Assembly: GCF_036924595.1 (NCBI RefSeq)
Contig: NZ_JAZHRV010000001.1
Span: 7,901,501 to 7,965,500 of the forward strand
DNA length: 64,000 nt
Direction: 5' to 3'
Origin: Bradyrhizobium algeriense
GTDB lineage: Bacteria; Pseudomonadota; Alphaproteobacteria; Rhizobiales; Xanthobacteraceae
This document shows positions 18,415 through 27,325 of the stretch, piece by piece; position 1 is the stretch's first letter, and each line of letters starts with the position of its first letter. A program made the translations under genes and the position numbers. The notes beneath the pieces were generated by a model. It ran no database searches. It was not told the DNA's origin and saw only the letters and a list, made by a program, of their open reading frames with translations.

Positions 18415-19407
18415 ATGTTCGACATTAGACGGCGCCAGTTCATCACGCTGCTTGGCGGTGCAGCGGCGTGGCCGCTCGCGGCAGGCGCGCAACAGTCAGC
18501 GATGCCGCTAATCGGGCTTCTCAGCTCCGACTCTGCCGAATCATATGCCGGCCGCCTGACCGCAATCCGTCGGGGCCTGGAGGAAATCGGTTACACCGAG
18601 GGCCAAAACGTCACGATCGAATATCGCTGGGCGGAGGGTCAATACGATCGAATTCCGGGGCTGGTCGTCGATCTGCTGCGGCATCGTTTGGCTGTAATTG
18701 CCGCCGACGGGACAACTGCGGCGCGTGCGGCGCAAGCGGCCACCACCGTCATTCCGATTGTTTTCCTGGGAGGAGACGACCCGATTCGGGCCGGGCTCGT
18801 CTCAAACCTCAACCGTCCGGCTGCAAATGTCACCGGAGTGACTTTGCTCAATGTCACTCTGGGCCCAAAACGGCTGGAGCTTTTGCATGAGATGTTGCCG
18901 GACGCTGCCATCATCACGCTGTTCATCAACCGCAATAGCCCAGTTGCGGAGTTGACCGTTGTAGACATGCAGTACGCTGCGCGCACACTTGGATTACAGT
19001 TAGACATACATGCCGCTGATATCGCGGCCGAACACGACATCGATGTGGCGTTCGAAAACCTTGCCAAAACACGAAAGGGGCCGCTGTTGATCGGCGCCGA
19101 TGCGTTCCTCGTTAGTCGCAGCGAACAACTGGGCGCGCTTGCTTTTCGTCACGCAATCCCGGCGATTTTGTCGTATCGCGAATTCGTTGCAGCTGGTGGC
19201 TTGATGAGCTACGCCGCAAGCCGCGCTGAGGTATATCGTCAAGGTGGCACCTACTTGGGCCGCATCCTCAAAGGTGCCCAGGTGAGCGATTTGCCAGTCC
19301 TGCAGCCAACTCGCTTCGAATTGATCATAAATGGAAAGACCGCAAAAGCGTTGGGCCTTACTGTACCCGCTGCGCTCCTATCGCGCGCTGACGAGGTGAT
19401 CGAATAG
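18415..19407 (+). CDS. ABC transporter substrate-binding protein, paralog 8
   Basis: 330 residues from ATG 18415, preceded by GGGGAGGAAG at ideal spacing. MFDIRRRQFITLLGGAAAWPLAAGAQQ is a Tat-type signal. The core has [66 protein letters not shown] and ends ALLSRADEVIE. It is most like paralog 1 (VTIEYRWA(D/E)xQYDR, SDSAESYAGRLTAIRRGLEE versus the [17 protein letters not shown] region). Last intact member of the array. Confidence 0.92.
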   Translation: MFDIRRRQFITLLGGAAAWPLAAGAQQSAMPLIGLLSSDSAESYAGRLTAIRRGLEEIGYTEGQNVTIEYRWAEGQYDRIPGLVVDLLRHRLAVIAADGTTAARAAQAATTVIPIVFLGGDDPIRAGLVSNLNRPAANVTGVTLLNVTLGPKRLELLHEMLPDAAIITLFINRNSPVAELTVVDMQYAARTLGLQLDIHAADIAAEHDIDVAFENLAKTRKGPLLIGADAFLVSRSEQLGALAFRHAIPAILSYREFVAAGGLMSYAASRAEVYRQGGTYLGRILKGAQVSDLPVLQPTRFELIINGKTAKALGLTVPAALLSRADEVIE

Positions 19408-19709
19408 CGCTTTTTGCTGCGTTGCATGAGTCCGTTGTTGGCCCACAGCCGAACCGCGCCTAAGCCCTTGTGACGTCGATTGTCAGCGGCAAACCGGACA
19501 TCGATCATTGCTCCCTTCCACCGCCGCTTTTGACCCTAAGGCGACCTAGGCAGCGCGCTTCCGATCGCGCCTAGATGCGAACCTCAGATGTGAGGAGATG
19601 GGGCAACTGATCGTGTTGACGGCAGGCGGCAGTACTCGGGTTGTCGCCTGACGACACCGCTACTATTTACTTGCCTCGGCGCGCGACTTTGGAATCTGGA
19701 GCCTCGTTG
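19408..19709. other. Intergenic stretch with degenerate dispersed repeat
   Basis: 19437-19536 keeps TTGGCCCAC, GTCGATTGTCAGCGGCAAACCGG and GCTTTTGACCC, a diverged copy of the repeat in the common orientation. The rest is the leader of the next gene; no other ORF is supported. Confidence 0.5.
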
Positions 19710-20549
19710 ATGCATCATGGTCTGATCCCTGGCAGTGCTGCTATCGCCATACTCGCGACGCTCATCGCCCAAGGCACAACACACCGTGCGGACGGTGCAT
19801 CACTAGCAGAGGTGCGGCAGAATGGTATCCTACGCCTCTGCGCCAACCCATCCGCACTCCCTTATTCGAACCTCACCGATAGAGGTGGTCTTGCCGGGTT
19901 CAAAGTCGAGCTCGCGGAAGTATTGGCGCACGAGATGGGATTTGAGCTCGGTGTGACCTGGGTTCGAAACGCCGGTGATATTAAGAACTCGGATTGCGAT
20001 GTCTTGATGGACGTCGTCGCCTCCGCCGCAAGCTACGATCGGGAGGGACTTACCGGGCCGCTGACAACCCATCTACCTCTTCGCTATTCGAGACCTTACG
20101 CAGACAGTGGTGTTGTCCTCGCCATTTCATCTCGATCTTCGGTTCGTCGGCTTGAGGATTTGCACGGTCAGAAGATTGGCGTCATGGCTGGCACCGTCGA
20201 GCACGAGTGGTTGGCCAAACACGGCTTCCGCGTTTCGGTCTTCGCCTCTCAAGAAGACATAATTGCCGCTATCGAGGCAGGCGAAATCGAAGTCGGCGCC
20301 ACAAACCCCGTGGTTGTCGGCTGGTATCGGCACGAACACCCCAGCACGGCAGTAAGGATACCCGACGGATACGAGCCAGAACCGGCACTGCGCTGGAGTG
20401 TTTCAGTCGGGCTTCGCCGAGCGGACGATGCGCTGCTTGCAGCCGTGGATGCTGCGGTGTCACGAGTTGTCGAGCAGCGGATACCAGCGCAGATCTACGC
20501 GAAGTATGGCATTACCTATCTACCCCCTTCCGGCGCAGGTCTACAGTAA
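19710..20549 (+). CDS. Extracellular solute-binding protein, family 3-like (MoxJ/XoxJ-related)
   Basis: 279 residues from ATG 19710; an in-frame upstream start at 19641 is less likely. A signal peptide (HHGLIPGSAAIAILATLIAQG) is followed by LRLCANPSALPYSNLTDRGGLAGFKVELAEVLAHEMG, the opening of type-2 periplasmic binding proteins. The segment LPLRYSRPYADSGVVLA and KIGVMAGTVEHEWLAKHGF follow the family order. The CANPSALPYSN motif resembles the quinoprotein-dehydrogenase-associated MoxJ/XoxJ group, but no methanol dehydrogenase gene is adjacent. A different family from the eight PF04392 paralogs. Confidence 0.8.
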   Translation: MHHGLIPGSAAIAILATLIAQGTTHRADGASLAEVRQNGILRLCANPSALPYSNLTDRGGLAGFKVELAEVLAHEMGFELGVTWVRNAGDIKNSDCDVLMDVVASAASYDREGLTGPLTTHLPLRYSRPYADSGVVLAISSRSSVRRLEDLHGQKIGVMAGTVEHEWLAKHGFRVSVFASQEDIIAAIEAGEIEVGATNPVVVGWYRHEHPSTAVRIPDGYEPEPALRWSVSVGLRRADDALLAAVDAAVSRVVEQRIPAQIYAKYGITYLPPSGAGLQ

Positions 20550-20687
20550 GGATGCAAAGCCTGGTGCGACTGACACTACGCCCACTGCTCTATCTTCACG
20601 GTGCAAGCAAGGCTAGATGCCTTGATGTTAAGGCGTCTGCTCACGGACAGGAAGCTGCACTGTGCTACTGAACAGTTCTTCCGCTTA

Positions 20688-20747
20688 TGGCACCTTTGAG
20701 ACATGCCCGCCTATCCTGAGGATGTCCGTTCACCGGGGTAGACCGGA
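20688..20747 (+). repeat. Dispersed repeat, copy E, left part (split by intron)
   Basis: TGGCACCTTTGAGACATGC to GGGGTAGACCGGA. It is interrupted exactly after GACCGGA by the group II intron and resumes at 22663. Confidence 0.93.
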
Positions 20748-21113
20748 GTGCGCCGGGAGACCGGCAAGGAGTAGATGGTGCAAGTCCATCACGATGAAGG
20801 AGTAGCGAACCGCATCGACCCCGAGTCATGCGCAGATACCCGTGAGGGTATTGGCGAAGCGTTGACAGGGGAGCGCATAGGCCAGCCATTGAGCCGCGAA
20901 AGTACCCTCATCCTGGGTGCCGACGTCGTTCCGGTGACGGAAGGCAACACGGATGGGCGCGATAACGCGAGCGCCCAGACGGCCCGGCGTGGTCTTAGAC
21001 ACTGGCATGTGCGCACGCTCCTTGCTCGGGAACCGGGAGATCTCATGGTCGGCCAGCGCCAGCATGCGTGCTGCACTGGTCCGCGTCGGGAAGGCGAGGA
21101 GCCGTAGCCGACG

Positions 21114-22643
21114 ATGTACGATCATGAGAAGTCTGACCCCGCCATAGTAGCTGTGAAGCCGACGAACAAAGCCGGGCAACCGGCTGCGGAGTTGGTGGAG
21201 CCAAGGGCGGGGGCCGAGGGGAATGTGAGTCAGCAAAGCACGGGCCGGGCACAGTACCGGGGAACCGTGTCACAGGCGCTGGCGCGCATACGGCAAGCTG
21301 CAAGGCAAAGGAAGAAGGAGAAGTTCACCGCGCTCTTCCATCACGTCAGTATTGATCACCTCGCAGAGGCATTCTCTGAACTCAAGGAGAATGCTGCAGC
21401 TGGAGTGGACGGGCTGACATGTCGGGACTACGAGCAGCACCTTGAGCGCAATCTTGAGGACCTGCATGCTCGCGTCCATCGGGGAGCGTATCGGGCACTA
21501 CCGTCGCGGCGGGTTTACATACCCAAGCCGGATGGTCGGCAACGCCCGATCGCGGTCGCCGCCCTTGAGGACAAGATCGTCCAGAGGGCTACGGCTGCGG
21601 TGCTGAGCGCGATCTACGAGGAAGATTTCCTCGGGTTCTCGTATGGGTTCCGACCCGGACGCAGCACGCACGATGCGATGGATGCGCTCATGGTCGGGAT
21701 CACGAGCACAAAGGTGAACTGGATACTGGACGCCGACATCCGCTCGTTCTTCGACACAGTGAGCCAGGAGTGGCTCATCAAGTTTGTGGAACATCGCGTC
21801 GGCGACCGACGCATCATCCGCCTGATCCAGAAATGGCTCAAGGCAGGCGTCCTGGAAGACGGGATCGTGACGGTCAGTGACAAGGGGACCGGGCAGGGTT
21901 CGGTGATCTCACCGCTTCTGGCCAATCTCTACTTGCACTACGCTTTCGACCTCTGGGCCGAGCGCTGGCGACGGCGTGAGGCTGCGGGCAATATGATCAT
22001 CGTGCGCTACGCCGACGACCTCATTGTTGGCTTTGAGCACGAGACCGACGCCCGTCGCTTCCTCGACGAGATGCGTAAGCGGTTACAGGAGTTTGCACTG
22101 TCGCTGCATTCGGAGAAGACCCGGCTGATCGAGTTTGGACGCTTCGCGGTGGAAAACCGCAAGCGGCGCGGGCTCGGCAAACCGGAGACCTTCACCTTCC
22201 TGGGCTTCACCTTTATCTGCGGCAAAACTCGTCGGGGCAAATTCCAAATCAAACGGAAGTCCCGGCGGGATCGCATGCAGGCAAAGTTGCAAGCCATCAA
22301 ACAGGAACTGCGACGGTGCATGCATCAGCCGATTCCCCAGCAGGGAAGATGGTTGCAGCAGGTCGTCACCGGCTACTTCAACTACCACGCGGTGCCGACA
22401 AATAGTTCGACGCTGACCGCGTTCCTATTCCACGTCACCAATCTCTGGCGGCGCACGCTACGGCAGCGGAGCCAGAAAGACTGGACGACCTGGGAGCGGA
22501 TCAAGCGGTTGGCCGACGACTGGCTCCCGAAACCGCGAATCCTTCATCCGTGGCCGGAGAGTCGCTTCGCCGTTAGACACCCAAGGTGGGAGCCGTATGC
22601 CCGAATTGGGCCCGTACGGATCTGTGCGGGGGGCGCGAGGTAA
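21114..22643 (+). CDS. ltrA: Group II intron reverse transcriptase/maturase
   Basis: 509 residues. The RT domain includes RVYIPKPDGRQRPIAVAALEDKIVQ, GFSYGFRPGRSTHDAM, ILDADIRSFFDTV, GTGQGSVISPLLANLYLHY and catalytic YADD at residues about 299-302. Thumb and maturase (X) regions follow (KLQAIKQELRRC to VTGYFNYHAVPTNSSTL and LWRRTLRQRSQ). No HNH endonuclease motif is visible, so mobility probably relies on a DNA target at replication forks, as in other En-lacking introns. The C-terminus RWEPYARIGPVRICAGGAR is encoded across domain V, and the frame closes just before the intron end. It splices and reverse-transcribes its host intron. Confidence 0.96.
   Translation: MYDHEKSDPAIVAVKPTNKAGQPAAELVEPRAGAEGNVSQQSTGRAQYRGTVSQALARIRQAARQRKKEKFTALFHHVSIDHLAEAFSELKENAAAGVDGLTCRDYEQHLERNLEDLHARVHRGAYRALPSRRVYIPKPDGRQRPIAVAALEDKIVQRATAAVLSAIYEEDFLGFSYGFRPGRSTHDAMDALMVGITSTKVNWILDADIRSFFDTVSQEWLIKFVEHRVGDRRIIRLIQKWLKAGVLEDGIVTVSDKGTGQGSVISPLLANLYLHYAFDLWAERWRRREAAGNMIIVRYADDLIVGFEHETDARRFLDEMRKRLQEFALSLHSEKTRLIEFGRFAVENRKRRGLGKPETFTFLGFTFICGKTRRGKFQIKRKSRRDRMQAKLQAIKQELRRCMHQPIPQQGRWLQQVVTGYFNYHAVPTNSSTLTAFLFHVTNLWRRTLRQRSQKDWTTWERIKRLADDWLPKPRILHPWPESRFAVRHPRWEPYARIGPVRICAGGAR
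22590..22623 (+). ncRNA. Group II intron domain V
   Basis: 34-nt hairpin starting GAGCCGTATGCCC and ending GGGCCCGTACGGATCT, with the conserved AGCCGUAU...GUACGGUUC-type pairing and the two-base bulge expected of catalytic domain V. It overlaps the coding region of the maturase. Confidence 0.9.
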
Positions 22644-22662
22644 CTCGCGTCCCTACCGCGAA

Positions 22663-22699
22663 AGTAGTCGGCGCACAGTCGAAATGACGCGTTTGACCC
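22663..22699 (+). repeat. Dispersed repeat, copy E, right part
   Basis: AGTAGTCGGCGCACAGTCG to GACGCGTTTGACCC continues the repeat interrupted at 20747. The same right half (CGGCGCACAGCCAGAACG) occurs in copy J at 42127. Confidence 0.92.
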
Positions 22700-22845
22700 G
22701 AAGCGGACCTTTGGCTCCACAGGAAGAGGCCTGGGTCGTGTCGCCTTGTGACCCGGAGCAATAGAATTGGCTTGGCAGCGTAGTTGGACTTGATTTCTTA
22801 CCGCCGAAGAGACAACCTCTCGTTCTCATTTACGGAGTTTGCAAC

Positions 22846-24006
22846 GTGGTTAGCAGCGTGGATCGACGCGCCGTCATTGTCGGCTCCGGAGCATTGCTGC
22901 TTGCCGGGCACGGTTCAGCAAAAGGAGCCCCGATGACTTCGGAGAGCGTGTCGGACAGTCCTGCGGATCTTCATGACGGTTGGCGTGTCGGAAGTCCTGC
23001 AGGGCATGGGTTCGACCCCGCGCTACTGCAGGATATGCGTCGGCGTGTGGCCGATGGCCGGCTCGACAACGTTCACGCCATCATCGTTGCGCGCGACGGT
23101 GTGCTTGTTTACGAGCAGTACGCTGCCGGGCAGGATCAAAATGGTCTTGAGCCAGCAAAGCATACTGTGTTCAACGCGACGACGAGGCACAATGGCAACT
23201 CGATGACCAAGAGCGTGACCTCGCTCCTGGTCGGCGTCGCCCTGCAGCGTGGCTGGATCAAAACTCTGGATGCACTGGTTCTGGATTACTTTCCGGAATA
23301 TGCCGATGTGCGCACGCCAGAGAAGAGCGGGATCACGCTGTACCATCTGCTGACGATGTCGGACGGCCTTGATTGGTCCGAGTTTAAGCCGCCGTTCGAT
23401 AGCCTCGGCAACATGCGTGGCGCGAAGGACGCTTATCGCTACGTCCTGGAACGGCCGGCCGCTGCGCCGCCGGGGCACACGTACAACTACAATAGCGGAG
23501 CGACCGAGTTGATTGGCGCGGTCTTGCGGAAGACGAGTGGCAAGTCGCTTGACGTGCTGGCGAGAGACGAATTGCTCGCGCCACTGGGCATCGAGGACGT
23601 CGAATGGAATCGACAATTGCCGGATGGTCAGCCGCAGGCGAGCGGTGCATTGCGGGCTCGCCCACGCGACTGGGCGAAGCTTGGTCAGCTGGTGATAAAC
23701 CGCGGTGTCTGGAATGACCGGCAGATTGTCCCGTCGGCCTGGATCGCGGACTCGATCAAGCCTCGCAACAACGGACCGGGAATGTTCCTGTACGGTTATC
23801 ATTGGTGGCTCGGGCGCTCGTTCTGCCGCGGAAGAGTCGTCGAATGGGCCGGTGCGATGGGCTGGGGTGGTCAGCGATTGATGATCATTCCGGATTTGGG
23901 CCTGGTGGCGCTCGTTCATGCATGGCTGCCGAACCGGATGAACCTTCCGGAGACTATTTTGCTGAACGAGTTTGAGTTTATCCTGCCTGCGGCAATGCCT
24001 TCCTGA
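22846..24006 (+). CDS. Beta-lactamase-family serine hydrolase, exported
   Basis: 386 residues from GTG 22846. The N-terminus SSVDRRAVIVGSGALLLAGHGSAKGAP is a Tat/Sec-type signal with RR. Active-site motifs of the class C beta-lactamase/DD-peptidase fold are present: SMTK (Ser-x-x-Lys, about residue 124), YNYNSG (Tyr-x-Asn, about 208) and a C-terminal GWGGQ in place of K(S/T)G. The region GITLYHLLTMSDGLDW is the usual HLLxxxSGL segment. The substrate is unknown; members include esterases and D-aminopeptidases. Unlinked to other genes. Confidence 0.92.
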   Translation: MVSSVDRRAVIVGSGALLLAGHGSAKGAPMTSESVSDSPADLHDGWRVGSPAGHGFDPALLQDMRRRVADGRLDNVHAIIVARDGVLVYEQYAAGQDQNGLEPAKHTVFNATTRHNGNSMTKSVTSLLVGVALQRGWIKTLDALVLDYFPEYADVRTPEKSGITLYHLLTMSDGLDWSEFKPPFDSLGNMRGAKDAYRYVLERPAAAPPGHTYNYNSGATELIGAVLRKTSGKSLDVLARDELLAPLGIEDVEWNRQLPDGQPQASGALRARPRDWAKLGQLVINRGVWNDRQIVPSAWIADSIKPRNNGPGMFLYGYHWWLGRSFCRGRVVEWAGAMGWGGQRLMIIPDLGLVALVHAWLPNRMNLPETILLNEFEFILPAAMPS

Positions 24007-24376
24007 TGGGGCGGGACTGGCAGTAGGCCACGGTGCAGCGGCGCCTTCGTGTCGCCTATTGGCCCTTTTCGGACCTGACGCACCCGGTCGGCGATGTCCG
24101 CTGATCGGAGAAGAGCAGAAGTTCGCGGCGCGCTGTGAAAGTGACGCTTTTGACCCAACTCCGACATCACCGTGTGGATCGATCATGTCAGTCGGCAGCT
24201 CGAATACCCGTCAGCGCTTGCCTCGACCGGCTCGACCGCGATGGTGCTGATCAGCGCCGGGCCAATCGATGCGAATGACCAAAACGGGACCACCACGGAG
24301 ACCGCGTCACGCTCCTGAATTGGCCCACCGTCAGCATATGTCCCGACGCGACGCGGCTTGTCAGGCACTGATCCGA
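24007..24376. other. Intergenic stretch with degenerate dispersed repeat
   Basis: 24058-24167 retains TTGGCCCTTTTCGGACCTG, GATGTCCGCTGATCGG, AGCAGAAGTTCG and GACGCTTTTGACCC, a diverged repeat in the common orientation. No gene is supported in the rest. Confidence 0.5.
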
Positions 24377-25420
24377 TCAGGATGGGCGTGCGAGACGTGG
24401 CGTCGGCGCGCCCATATTTATTGCCTCGATCAATGAAATGGATTGGCCAACAAGAAGCTCCGTGCGACGGCTCAATTCCTCCAAGAAATCCAAGTCAACA
24501 TAAAGGCGCGGATCGATTGGTGACATGGTGAGGCTTGCGGTGGGACCCAAGTACAACATCGCGTCAGCAGTGAACTCTGCAACAGCCCTTTCAAGCCGCG
24601 CAAGCCGGGCACGCTGAGCGTCCGGTAGCTCCTGACTTCCATGCGCTTTGCCGACGTCGATGACCTGAAAGCCCAGAAGCTTCAGTATGTCGTGGAGAGA
24701 CGTTCCCTTGATCTGTGACACTAACGCCGGTGTCGGCCAATTGCCAAACTGGCCTTCAAATGCCTCGATAGAAGCCTCATCTGCGAAACCGGTGTAGGGT
24801 ACGACGACAAACATTGATCCCGGATAGTCCTCTTCGATCAGATCTCGGAGAGATGGCTGGTCAAGACCCTGCAGGAAGTGTCCCGTCCCTTAGATGACAA
24901 GAGCCTTCTTGTCTTTACTCAGAATATTGTCAGAAATTATTCTTGCGGCGTGAGTATCGCGTGAGCCCAGTAGCGCACGAAGCTCTTCACTGGACTTGAT
25001 TTTCGTCCAGTCAATCTCCGGCTCACCGAGCCAAACGCGGATGCGTTGCTCTGGAGGCAAATGCAAATTTGCTGCCCGCACTGCCGCGTAGAACCTGATC
25101 AAGCCGAGGTCTAGAACGGTCGGTACCCAGCCGACAACTTCGCTCCACACCTTTCGAAGTTCTTCGTAGCGGACTGATTCCCCCGCCACATAACGGTCAA
25201 CGATGTGCTGGCTGGCGGCGCCGCCAAACTCAACAACGACATTGCGAACGTCTCTCGCAAACCTTGGATCGCTTACCAAGTCCACGTAGACCGATTCCTG
25301 TGCCAAGCCATGATGGTCGCCTATACCCACAAGCGGGCAAGCCTGAAAAGCTGCCAGCACCCCATCGACCGCCGGTTGCGCCACAGGTGGAGGCGAATGA
25401 TTTGTTTCATAGGACGTCAT
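24377..25420 (-). pseudogene. ChaN/erythromycin-esterase-like gene with one in-frame ochre stop
   Basis: A single reading frame of 347 codons runs from ATG 25420 to the stop at 24377, broken only by TAA at 24890-24892 (codon 177). The first part contains LVGIGDHHGLAQESVYVDLVSD; after the stop the same frame continues GTGHFLQGLDQPSLRDLIEEDYPGSMFVVVPY. The junction ALVI-stop-GTGH fits an expected ALVIYGTGH, so a Tyr codon changed by one base is the simplest explanation. The overall pattern (early GDHHG, late GxGH) suggests a haem-binding-uptake/Tiki or erythromycin-esterase relative. Either a recent pseudogene or a sequencing error. No signal peptide is visible. Confidence 0.75.
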
Positions 25421-25629
25421 ACGGACCGAATCGATGAAGAACTACTGCACTCGAATGGAAAGTCGTTTTAGCTCGAGCGGTCAAAACGTGCCACGATAGA
25501 CTAAGGGATATCGCGACAAAAGTGAGCAGAAATACTTCTTCTCGCAATCGGCAAGGATTGGCGGGGATTTGTCCTACAGGCACAGCGTTCAGCGCGCCAA
25601 AGTGGCGCGTCTCTTGGGGCCTATGTGGA

Positions 25630-26715
25630 TCAGGGCCCGAAGACGGCGGAGACCCCGGCCAGGACGCGCCACGTGGGGGTCGCTTGAATTCCATTGTAAT
25701 CATTGACGACCGGGATGCCGACCAGCACGTAGCTCGACCAGTTCTCAACCGTCAGGCGCAAACCCGGCGAAATGAATATCGTGTTACCCCCTGAATTCGG
25801 ATCAATGACGCCGGCGGTTCGCTGCTTGTCGTGCCACTCGCCATTGACCTCGAGCAGAGCGTCGAGGGCAATGTGACCGTGCGGAGTGGCCGCGATCGGA
25901 GCCTTGGTCACCATCCGCGAATGATCATGGCCGGCATGCGCATAGGCGTTGCGCGGGTCGTGCGAATGCGGCTCGCTCGCGGTTTCGCCGAACAGCCGGT
26001 AGGCCAGCGCGCCATTGTAGAGAAATCGGTTGCCCAGATTGGTGTCTTGCGTCCCGGTCCCGGTCGCAATCGCGAGTACGTTAGCGTGAAAGCTCAGGGC
26101 CGGAGTCAATCGCTGACTGAAAGCGGCGCCAAACAGCCCATCCCAAGAGCCAGATCCAGGTTGAAATTCGGCCTCGAATAGCTCGCCGAACGGGTCAACC
26201 AGGTTGGTCGCACCGGTTGGTGCCTTGACGCCGAACAGCACCGCCGCTTGCGTTCCGCTCACCTGATTGTTCAAGAAGCGATATTGGCCAAGCACGGTCA
26301 CATCGCCAAAGCCAGATGTATTGCCGCGATCACGTACCGTTGCGGGATCGGCCGGATCTTCCTGCACGCCTTCTAGGATGCCGGTACGTCGCACCCATGG
26401 TAGGCGCGCCGAGATCGTTAGGTCATTGGTGATGCCATAGGCAAACGCAAGCGCTCGACTCTCAACCGTTTGCAGGCCATGGACGTCTTTACCGATATTG
26501 GCGAGCAGAGTCGGATCGCTCAGTTGTTTCAGCCGGAGATAATCAACGAACGCGGAGAAGGCGAACTGCCCCTGATCGAGGGTGCCGGCGCCAATCGTGA
26601 AAATGCCGCCAGCACCGCCGATGCCGCCGATACCTGGATGATGGGCCGATGCGGCGCTCGCACCGATGGCCGTCGATGCAACCAGAGCCACTAGGAATGA
26701 GAGTCGATTGATCAT
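25630..26715 (-). CDS. Outer-membrane beta-barrel-type transporter-like protein
   Basis: 361 residues from ATG 26715, with a GGGGGG-type ribosome binding site just upstream. INRLSFLVALVASTAIGASAASA is a signal peptide. The mature part starts HHPGIGGIGGAGGIFTIGAGTLDQGQFAFSAFVDY and continues as amphipathic strands (LTISARLPWVRR, GFGDVTVLGQYRF, FISPGLRLTVENWSSYVLVGIPVV), ending with aromatic-strand VFGP. A His-rich loop (SHDPRNAYAHAGHDHSRM) could bind metal. The pattern fits the phenol-meta-pathway-like outer-membrane family (PF13557-type). Transport function and metal binding are inferred. Confidence 0.8.
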   Translation of the reverse strand: MINRLSFLVALVASTAIGASAASAHHPGIGGIGGAGGIFTIGAGTLDQGQFAFSAFVDYLRLKQLSDPTLLANIGKDVHGLQTVESRALAFAYGITNDLTISARLPWVRRTGILEGVQEDPADPATVRDRGNTSGFGDVTVLGQYRFLNNQVSGTQAAVLFGVKAPTGATNLVDPFGELFEAEFQPGSGSWDGLFGAAFSQRLTPALSFHANVLAIATGTGTQDTNLGNRFLYNGALAYRLFGETASEPHSHDPRNAYAHAGHDHSRMVTKAPIAATPHGHIALDALLEVNGEWHDKQRTAGVIDPNSGGNTIFISPGLRLTVENWSSYVLVGIPVVNDYNGIQATPTWRVLAGVSAVFGP

Positions 26716-27325
26716 TGTCCCCCCCTTTGACCTCACCGCGTGGCATCCATCATACGTGAGTTTCCGCACTTCCGTTAGTGGCACGAACCGGACGTGCCGG
26801 AGCGATCCGATGAGGTCTGCTGTTGAGGGGTAGAACGGATATGCCGTTCAGGCGAGCCAACTTCCGACTTTGACCCAGGCCGTGTGAAAACGCAAAGGCG
26901 ATCAATCGCGATAGAACAAGTTACTCGTTCAAGGGCTTTTCATGTGCCCACATCGCAAGCGCATTCAATTTTGAAATCGAAATCAAGAATATCATTCTCG
27001 TCGCACTTCGAACTTTTGACTTTTCACACAGCCTGGACCCAGTGCGGACGAAGCGCAGGCCGCGCGCTAATGACGATAGCCGCGTCATACTAAAATCGCG
27101 AAAATAGTATAACTGTAGGTGAGCAAGCCCTCCCGGCGACATCTTGATACTCGGCAGAGAGGGTTGCTGGATTGACTGCAACGAGCTGGCTGACTCAGGC
27201 CCCTGCGTTGCCGAATGCGGCCTTTGAATTAAAGCGGTCGCCTAAACTCGCTGGACATTCAACCCGAATCAAGCGCATTCTACCAAAGATTGCGGTGTTT
27301 GGCAGTTGCATGCGCGTGTCCGCAC
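26716..27325. other. Intergenic, AT-richer stretch before recombinase
   Basis: 26750-26877 holds a badly diverged repeat (GGCACGAACCGG, GAGGGGTAGAACGG, CTTTGACCC). From about 26880 the sequence is visibly richer in A and T than its surroundings, which fits DNA acquired with the recombinase. No coding frame or RNA gene is recognised. Confidence 0.5.

Larger units (their letters stand above)
20748..22662 (+). mobile_element. Group II intron (about 1.9 kb) inserted in dispersed repeat
   Basis: The 5' end reads GTGCGCC, matching the GUGYG consensus, directly after repeat bases GACCGGA. Domain V is at 22590-22623, followed by a domain VI-like hairpin. The interrupted repeat resumes with AGTAGTCGG. 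Predicted EBS1 TCCGGT (20930-20935) is complementary to the last six exon bases ACCGGA (20742-20747). Predicted EBS2 TACCC (20903-20907) is complementary to GGGTA (20736-20740). The 3' boundary is uncertain by 1-2 bases because the junction contains repeated A residues. The maturase frame is intact, so the element may still be mobile. Confidence 0.92.

Noticed and set aside
23023..24186. 387-codon minus-strand frame opposite the serine hydrolase
   Set aside because: The plus strand has all three active-site motifs of the beta-lactamase fold; the minus frame has none of any family.
24890..24892. Recoding of the TAA as a sense codon
   Set aside because: TAA is not used for selenocysteine or pyrrolysine, and no recoding signal is visible; a nonsense mutation or sequence error is simpler.
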